Positions 58,101 through 64,000 of a stretch of 64,000 nucleotides of DNA are shown one piece after another. The position numbers and the translations under genes are program-made. Under the pieces are notes generated by a model, which searched no databases, was not told where the DNA came from, and saw only the letters and a list, made by a program, of their open reading frames with translations. This DNA comes from Siderastrea siderea (lineage: Eukaryota > Cnidaria > Anthozoa > Scleractinia > Rhizangiidae). How positions within the stretch are numbered: the first letter of the stretch is position 1; each line of letters begins with the position of its first letter. The stretch is from NCBI GenBank assembly GCA_964030785.1, contig OZ034968.1, forward strand, positions 53,758,230-53,822,229, given 5' to 3'.

Positions 58101-59181
58101 GCCCAGGCCCAGGCCCATGCGATAATAAAATGGGGCTGTTTTCACGTCAAATACCTCCCTGGGTCTCGTATTTGCTTTTGGTTTGCTTCAGGCTCTGATC
58201 TGGCAATGTAAGCAGTTGTAGGTGCGCGAGTAATGTGAACGGGTGTAAGTTGCCCGATGCCATTTTGTTGCCTGCTCTCCTCCCCCAGACAAATTCAAAT
58301 AGACTGAGCCATAGACAGAACTTGAAAATAATCAATCTTAGGGACCAAGCAAGTCATGACTCTGGTAATGTTCCCTTCAAAAACACCCTAAAAATTGTGC
58401 CAATTATGTTAGCAGAGCTATTTTTATAAAATATGCAAAAATTGTGCTCGTTTTTCCAAATTACGCTAGCACAATCGATAAGGGCCTCCTCTAATAGGCA
58501 AAGGGCGGAGAGAAGAAAGGGCGATAACGAGGGAAGAGACGGGGCAAATTCTTATATAACACATTCTAAAATCATAAAGCGCAAGGTTTTCAGATTTTCC
58601 CCCCTCCAGGTTGAAGAGGACTTAAAAATCCTCTTTTCAACAGGTTTCCAGCCCGGTAGCGTTTTACGTTTTGAAAATACAGAATATTTGAATTTCTGAC
58701 TTTCTCATGCGAAAAGGTTTCTCTTATGCAAAGAGGGACTCGTACTTGTGTGTTTTAGCGGTCTGACAGTTAAAACATTGGGAAATAATTTCATGTGATT
58801 GTACTGTAATTTACGAGAGAAAAGTAATCGCTTGAAGAGAAAAACTGTCTTCAGTTATTTTTATTGATTTCCGGGACCTTGTTGGCGCCCCTCCAAATTC
58901 TTGGCTTCTTTCATTTGCTGGTTTCGATTTTAATACTTTATGGCGTAAGTGAAAACCGAGAATTGTTCCATTTGACGCGCGTGATTAACGTCATCTACGC
59001 ATGTCCTCTATAATGCATTGGCCAAGGACCACTGACAGCGTTCTTTGCACCACGTGTCTAGTTACTGAGAAACCACAGGACGTCCCGAACAAAGTACACG
59101 TGGCTTCAGCACACATTGATCGCGGAAAAGAGTAAGATCGCAATTCAGGGATTTATTGCTCAAACAAACTTAACAATCAGG
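58101..59181. other. Intergenic, no gene seen
   Basis: Short frames at 58235-58699 have no recognisable feature. The stretch before 59182 is the presumed 5' flank of the RING/TRAF-type gene. Confidence 0.4.
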
Positions 59182-59793
59182 ATGAGCTCTTCCTCAGAAG
59201 TGTTCGCTTATGTACGCTGCAAAGAAGATATCCCAGATGACTATTTATGAGACATTTGGTAAGAATTAAAACAAATTTGCAAACTTAGTTATACTACGCG
59301 GTTACACAATGCGACTGGGTATATTAATTTGACACTGTTCTTCTTTACTTCAAACAGCACCAAGCCAGTCCTGGACGCTCAAATCGCTATGAAGTGCGGG
59401 CATACGTTTTGTGGCTTTTGCGTGGATACCATGAAGAGCCAGTCCGTCAACGTATCATGCGCAATTTGCCGCCAGCCGGTCATGATGTTCTGCCGCAACA
59501 TCTTTGCAAGCGAGTGCCTTGCTTGCAAAGCCGAGTTCAACCTCGACACCGCCAAGCAACACGTAAGGAGCTGCACAGAGATAGAGGTGGGGCGCAGTCT
59601 TTGTGGAGAGCATATCAAGCGGGGCGACCGAGTGGCCCACTCACAAGAATGCCCAATGCGTGAAGTTACTTGTGAGTGCGGCAAGAAGTTAAAGAAAGGA
59701 GATGAGAATTCTCACAAGGAAACGATATGCGAATTCACCCAAGTTGGCTGCCCGTTACAGTTGATCCACGTCACGCGTGAACGGAAACTCTAA
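59182..59793 (+). pseudogene. RING / TRAF-type zinc finger protein, two exons, stop at the first RING cysteine
   Basis: Exon 1 59182-59258 (MSSSSEVFAYVRCKEDIPDD) and exon 2 59358-59793 join at GTAAGA / TTCAAACAG in phase 2. The joined RING has x-D-I-C, C-G-H-T-F-C-G-F-C and C-A-I-C-R-Q-P, but the expected first cysteine codon is TGA (59248-59250). TRAF-type zinc-finger segments follow: CLACKAEFNLDTAKQHVRSC, CGEHIKRGDRVAHSQECP and CECGKKLKKGDENSHKETIC. The frame ends at VTRERKL, before any coiled coil or MATH domain. Functional relatives are ubiquitin ligases or TRAF adaptors in TNF/Toll-type signalling. Because of the nonsense codon and the truncated C-terminus this copy is called a pseudogene; the rest of the frame is intact. 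Confidence 0.75.
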
Positions 59794-59919
59794 AATTCTA
59801 AACAACGTGACGAGTCACGTTCTCCATATTTGGGCATTCGCCTTGTGTTTCTTGAGATTCAGAGAGGGATTTCGAAAATCGAAAGGAGACTTCGAATCTG
59901 TCACAGATTTTTCGAAATG

Positions 59920-60264
59920 TTCAGACCTGGTTATGTTAATGCCTTAGGTCGGAAGAACAGGCCATGTAGGCCTCTCCACAAGAAAACGAGAAGACGAATA
60001 GTTGATCGTTATTTGACTGGACAGGGACCGAAAGCGATCTCCACAGCAGCTCCTGCAACTCCTGGCGCTGTTTATTCACTGTTTATTGTATCATTCGACA
60101 TCATGAAACGTTCAGTACATGTGAGGCGTTCAGTCAAGGGGGACGAAGTTATCCTTCTAAACTTTCAGACGACGTTGCATGTAGAATCTATCGAATTGTT
60201 CAAACTAGCGAAACCTAGGATATATGGATGGGAAAATCGCGAAAGATTGTTGAGCAGTAGGTTA
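59920..60264 (+). pseudogene. Paired-domain-like fragment (PAI and RED halves), interrupted at its end
   Basis: In the frame starting at 59830, NRPCRPLHKKTRRRIVDRYL and GQGPKAIS resemble the PAI subdomain (GRPL...RRRIVxL...GxxPxxIS). FKLAKPRIYGWENRERLL resembles the RED subdomain (KxxNPSIFAWEIRDRLL). The intervening part (about 60045-60170) is altered. At 60265 a transposon begins and gives a stop within three codons. Paired-type HTH folds occur both in Pax proteins and in Tc1-type transposase relatives; the loose match favours a transposon-linked or decayed copy. Confidence 0.45.
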
Positions 60265-60282
60265 CCCGTGTAAAATACCTCC

Positions 60283-60452
60283 ATGGAATTCCATGGAGTT
60301 CCATGGAATTCGATGGAATATTTTCCATGGAATTCGATGGAATATTTTCCATGGAATTCCATGGAGTATTAGGACATGGATTTCCATGGAATTCCATGGA
60401 GTATATTCCAGGGAACTAGCTTTCCATGGAGTTCCATGGAATTCCATGGAAA
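60283..60452. repeat. Left array of TTCCATGGAA palindromes
   Basis: About a dozen units of the 10-base palindrome TTCCATGGAA and close variants (GAGTTCCATGG, GAATTCGATGG) at 10-11-base steps, with TATTTTCCATGG spacers. Each unit is its own reverse complement. Confidence 0.92.
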
Positions 60453-61954
60453 AGAGTACCAGGACGAGTTTCATTGAAGGTGACCCAGAGTCCGTCTAAG
60501 GATAAATGTTTCGAAACGGACAGATTATCATTCAGTTTTAAAAAAATAAAATACAGATTTCGTTGCTAAAAGAAACCATTAACTTTTCAATATTTACAGT
60601 AACACAGTGCTAGTAAGAGAAGGATTCTTAAATATGTTATAACTTTGTGCTATAATTGTAATATACATTACAATTGAAGTAAAATGAAAATTGGCTTCTA
60701 ACATAAACAACACAGTTCATTGGTGAAGCGACAAACTGAACAATTCCGTAATGCTTCTTAAAACGGTACTCCTTTGAAACATTCTCACTAATTGCACGTA
60801 AGCTTATTTACACAGTAGAACTAGAGACACTAGACACATTGGACAGAGAAAAATATTTTCGCTAACGAATGTTGCATCAATTTTCAAATTGCATGTTAAT
60901 ACTACAGACAAGTTTTCAATTATACTCCCTAACTGTATATTGAAAAAAATTAATAAAAAAGCCAAAAATGATTCCGGCATACCTCATGACAGACAACTCT
61001 TTCAATAACATTACCCCGCTTAAACACGGTTCGCAGATCCAAAGGTTACGAAATCACTGGAGTACACTGTAGGCTATTGACTCTTTTCTGTTACTTTTGA
61101 GGCGATTAAAATTTCGATTGTGTTTATAGTTGAGAAACTCTCATTCTTTTATATTACTGAGCGTAAATTGTAACTCTTAAAAAGTCCACATTTCCACTTG
61201 AACTGTTGAATCGAACTACTGTTGCTCCACGGTCCCACTGCAGTTGCTCATAACCTCGATTTCATCGGTTCATTTTGATCCAAACATCCACGTGCAAGGC
61301 TCAAAACATTTCTAGGCACATAAACTAACCTTAAAGCTACAATTATCCAATTCTGTTTCAATCTGAAAGACGCATTTTCATCCTCAAACCATACACAGAT
61401 GCTTGCTACGCAACTGTCACAACCGTCACTTCAAAATGGCGTCTTTGTTGATGATACAGAGGTCACATGACTCAAGTGACAACTGCTGACCACCGAATGC
61501 AGGCACTTTGTTTTGGGCGCTCGGATATCACATTTAATTGTTGAATTAAATGGTTATGCTCATGATTAAAATATAATATACAATTATTTTGCTACTCGGA
61601 GTGACTGTAGAGGTAAGGTTAGGTATGTATTTGACTATTTATTAATTTATATTGCTAGCTGACAGAATCCCATTCAAGCAGTCAGTTATTTCCCAAATTG
61701 GACAGCTTGTAGTTCTGTGCAAAATATAATTAATTGATACAATAATTTAAAAAATCGTCTGACTGCCAAAAACGTCACTCGGTCTCCGATCTTGCCAGTT
61801 TGACTGTCCTCAGAAGTCACTGGTAGGCAGCTGTACCGTCAATATATGCCCTCGCACATGAAAGATACACCGTTGTCATTTTGAATAATTATTAGTGGGG
61901 ATAACTCCTCTTTTATTTTCAAACTATTGTGTCACACAATGAAATTCAGTAAGA

Positions 61955-62232
61955 TTCCAAGGAACTCCACCAATATTCCATGAGACTTCAATGGACTCCA
62001 TGGGTTTCCATGGAGCTTCCATGGAACTCCACGAAAGTCCTTGTGGTTTCCATGGAACCCCATGAAACTCCATGGAGCTTTCATGAAACTCCATGGAATT
62101 CCATGGAGCTTCCATGGAGCTTCCATGGAACTCCATGTAATTCCATGGAGCTTCCATGGAACTCCATGGGGCTTCCATAGAATTCCATGGAATTCCATGA
62201 AACTCCATGGAATTCTATGGAATTCCATGGAG
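61955..62232. repeat. Right array of CCATGG palindromes
   Basis: About 25 units of CCATGGAGCTT, CCATGGAATT and variants (CATGAAACT), period 10-11 bases. It is longer and more diverged than the left array. Confidence 0.92.
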
Positions 62233-62269
62233 TTATTTTACACGGGTATGCAATAGACGAAGCACAGGT

Positions 62270-62698
62270 CACCAAAGCGTAATATGAGAGTTTGTATGGA
62301 GCTGAAACTCGATTGAAATTAATCGGCAGTGTTCCGTGGAAAATACCTAAAAATCAAAATAGAGTTTGAAAAACCTTATCTTTGTGTGTTTGCTGTGTCT
62401 TTACCGCTTTTCCGAACTGCTGGATGCCGTTTGGGGCGATATTCTGTTTAACGGTCGAAGCGACGTCTTGTCACGTACTGGCTTTACTTTGACATATGTC
62501 GCATCGACCGTTAAACAGAAAATCGCCCCAAACGGCCTCCAGAAGCTCGGAAAAGTGGCAAAAACACAGCAAACACACAACAGGTAATGGTCTTCAAACC
62601 TATTTCGCTTTTTAGGTATTTTGCACGGAATACTGACCATTTACATTTTGGATCGAATTTCAGCTCCATACAAACAACTCACATTACGCTTTGGTTAA
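62270..62698. repeat. Foldback element, ~430 bp, almost fully self-complementary
   Basis: CCAAAGCGTAAT (62271 on), GTTTGTATGGAGCTGAAA pairs with its inverse TTTCAGCTCCATACAAAC, ATTACGCTTTGG at the right end. Central arms GCCGTTTGGGGCGAT, TCTGTTTAACGGTCGA / TCGACCGTTAAACAGA, ATCGCCCCAAACGGC are near-perfect. No ORF is meaningful. It sits just to the right of the TA-flanked element. Confidence 0.85.
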
Positions 62699-63034
62699 CT
62701 GTGGACGAAGCGTCGGCTTTGTCTTTAATCAACCTCGCAACTAGGAAAACTGTCATCAGTAATTGCTTGACACAGCAGATGTATCTTGGTTTTCGTCCAC
62801 TTCCTTCGGAGCTACCGTTCTAACACAAGCGTTCAGCTCCAAGGTTTGTTCTCGTTCGGTTGAAACAGGAATCACGCGTCAGCAAAATAATTGACATTAT
62901 TTCACCTCCTTCTACAGGAGTGCTCAACGACAAAATGTTATAGGAACCTCCTAAGTCATGTTTGATGGCATTGCCACGCATGTCGCGTACTCTGTGTTTA
63001 ATAATTAACTACCGTGGGAAAAAAATAGCCGTTT
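62699..63034. other. Intergenic, no gene seen
   Basis: No supported feature. Confidence 0.4.
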
Positions 63035-63039
63035 CTCAG

Positions 63040-63240
63040 CGCCAGCGAGCAGAGTGGTATCGACTTTTGTTGCCAGCAAGCTCTATTATATAGTTTCACG
63101 TCTCCAGCAAGGAAACTGTTTTTTCTGCCGTCTGATTTTCCACCGCTTGTTAGAATCGCAGTTTCCCAGCAAGCAAATCTTGCTTAGAATTGAAAGTTGC
63201 CAGCAAAATTGCCTTCTTTAAAATTCCAGCCAGCACGTTT
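63040..63240. repeat. Six CCAGCAAG-type motifs at ~31-base steps
   Basis: CCAGCRAG or close variants at about 63043, 63072, 63106, 63167, 63198 and 63225, spaced 27-34 bases with one double gap. Probably the remains of a ~31-bp tandem repeat. Confidence 0.5.
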
Positions 63241-63784
63241 TATGTGTAGTTAAGATCAGAAGTTAAATTCGAAGCCACACGTAAATAAGGAGATTTGTAT
63301 TGTCTGATGCGGCACGCGAAGTGGTATCGGGTCGTTTTAAGTTCGGGAATACTTTGACCACGGAGAATTAACCTTTGCTTTTTCGCGGGCTTAAAATTCA
63401 TTTGCGAATTGTGAATTCTTAAATTAATTCCAAAAAGACCCTTTATCTCCAAAACATCATATATATATAGTATATAAGCTGCTGACAATAGCGGCTTAGA
63501 TCGTTTTAGTAACGTTGTACTGCATTCCAGGGATTAGGACTTCGGTTTATTTAAGAGACTTCGGTTTCCCAGTTGTGAAATAATTGAAAACTATATCCTC
63601 TTTTTTCAACAGCCAAGTCTTCAGCCCTACCCCTCCCTACCCCCTACCAAACGGCACACCATTGATAATAATATAATAAAAAGAATCATTCACCTACAGA
63701 GTCATGTATTCAGTTTCCGTGGTGTTCCTTTGAATATCTGCACACACAAGGGCGTCATCTTAAGACTGAAGACGAAAATGCCCT
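63241..63784. other. Intergenic, no gene seen
   Basis: ORF at 63240-63488 (-) has no recognisable feature. A short ATATAT run lies at 63460-63475. Confidence 0.4.
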
Positions 63785-64000
63785 GCTTTATACTTCCGTA
63801 GTGTAGCACTTGACAAACTTGAACGGCATACGGAAAGGGCTAGTTTTGGAACTTCTTGCTTTGTAGTTCAGGGGTGGAGCACTTGAGAGACTTCGACGGT
63901 GGACATAGGGAGCGAGATGATGAATGTCTTGTCTCATAGTTCAGTGGTGGAGCACTTGAGAAACTTTTACGGTGGCAGATAAGGAATGTATTGCTTTATA
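63785..64000 (+). repeat. ~73-bp tandem repeat, three units, cut by the window end
   Basis: Units around 63790-63861, 63862-63934 and 63935-64000 share GTAGTTCAGGGGTGGAGCAC, TTGAGAGACTTCGACGGTGG and TTGCTTTGTA. Each unit includes an A-box-like TAGTTCAGTGG. The array probably continues beyond the window. Confidence 0.75.

Larger units (their letters stand above)
60265..62246. mobile_element. 1.98 kb TA-flanked TIR element with CCATGG-palindrome arrays at both ends
   Basis: The termini CCCGTGTAAAATA and TATTTTACACGGG are perfect inverted copies flanked by TA (60263-60264, 62247-62248), as in Tc1/mariner-type insertions. Just inside each end is an array of CCATGGAATT-type units (60283-60452 and 61955-62232). 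The interior (60480-61950) is AT-rich and has no gene. The overlapping FHGIPWNSME frames on both strands and all phases are the translated array. Confidence 0.82.

Noticed and set aside
59248..59250. TGA read as selenocysteine in the RING gene
   Set aside because: The position is a structural zinc ligand, a single substitution from Cys, and no SECIS-like structure was noticed downstream; a nonsense mutation is simpler.
60165..62256. Overlapping MEFHGIPWNSM-type ORFs on both strands
   Set aside because: The unit is a palindrome, so it is open in many frames on both strands; a repeat array, not a protein.
63040..64000. CRISPR-like array of regularly spaced motifs
   Set aside because: Repeats are too short or too long and diverged, the spacers are not unique in the CRISPR sense, and the window is eukaryotic.

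Overview
The window is nuclear DNA of an animal, most likely a cnidarian and probably a stony coral. The support is indirect: AT-rich intergenic DNA, intron-containing class A GPCR genes in tandem, a decayed single-exon GPCR of a type greatly expanded in corals, and a dense mix of Harbinger, Tx1/L1-like, Penelope, Gypsy and foldback elements. Nothing bacterial or viral is seen. The species is not determinable from the sequence alone.

The host content is dominated by a plus-strand tandem array of one three-exon peptide-type GPCR gene: an orphan first exon (6346-6418), a complete gene A (8838-12003), a complete gene B (24908-32828) and a dead gene C (36824-48212). All first exons end in phase 1 inside TM1 and all second exons end in phase 0 after the TM3 cysteine. 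The flanks of B (about 23640-25200 and 34500-34880) and C (about 35900-37230 and 48580-48970) align with each other, so whole gene-plus-promoter blocks were duplicated. Gene C lost its exon 3 acceptor and most of TM4-TM7. A second, unrelated GPCR pseudogene lies at 15601-16617.

Mobile DNA fills the rest. Inside intron 1 of gene C a 7.26 kb terminal-inverted-repeat element (37312-44570, 10-bp target duplication) carries a nested PIF/Harbinger element (37463-42557) with its transposase and Myb-like genes, and the Myb-like gene carries a 149-bp palindromic element. Gene B introns hold a solo LTR, a TTAA-flanked element with another element nested in it, and an inverted-repeat element with a small membrane-protein ORF. 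A near full-length Tx1/L1-like LINE lies on the minus strand at about 52740-58000 with one frameshift and one stop in ORF2. Fragments of other LINEs, a Gypsy pol gene and a Penelope-like element occur at 12-18 kb and 33-34.5 kb.

The right end (59.1-62.7 kb) holds a broken RING/TRAF-zinc-finger gene, a paired-domain-like fragment, and a 1.98 kb TA-flanked element whose two ends are arrays of the CCATGG palindrome. That element sits inside the paired-like reading frame. Very long or near-perfect foldbacks occur at 2634-4202 and 62270-62698. Intact protein-coding candidates are few: GPCR genes A and B, LINE ORF1, and a few small ORFs of unknown status.
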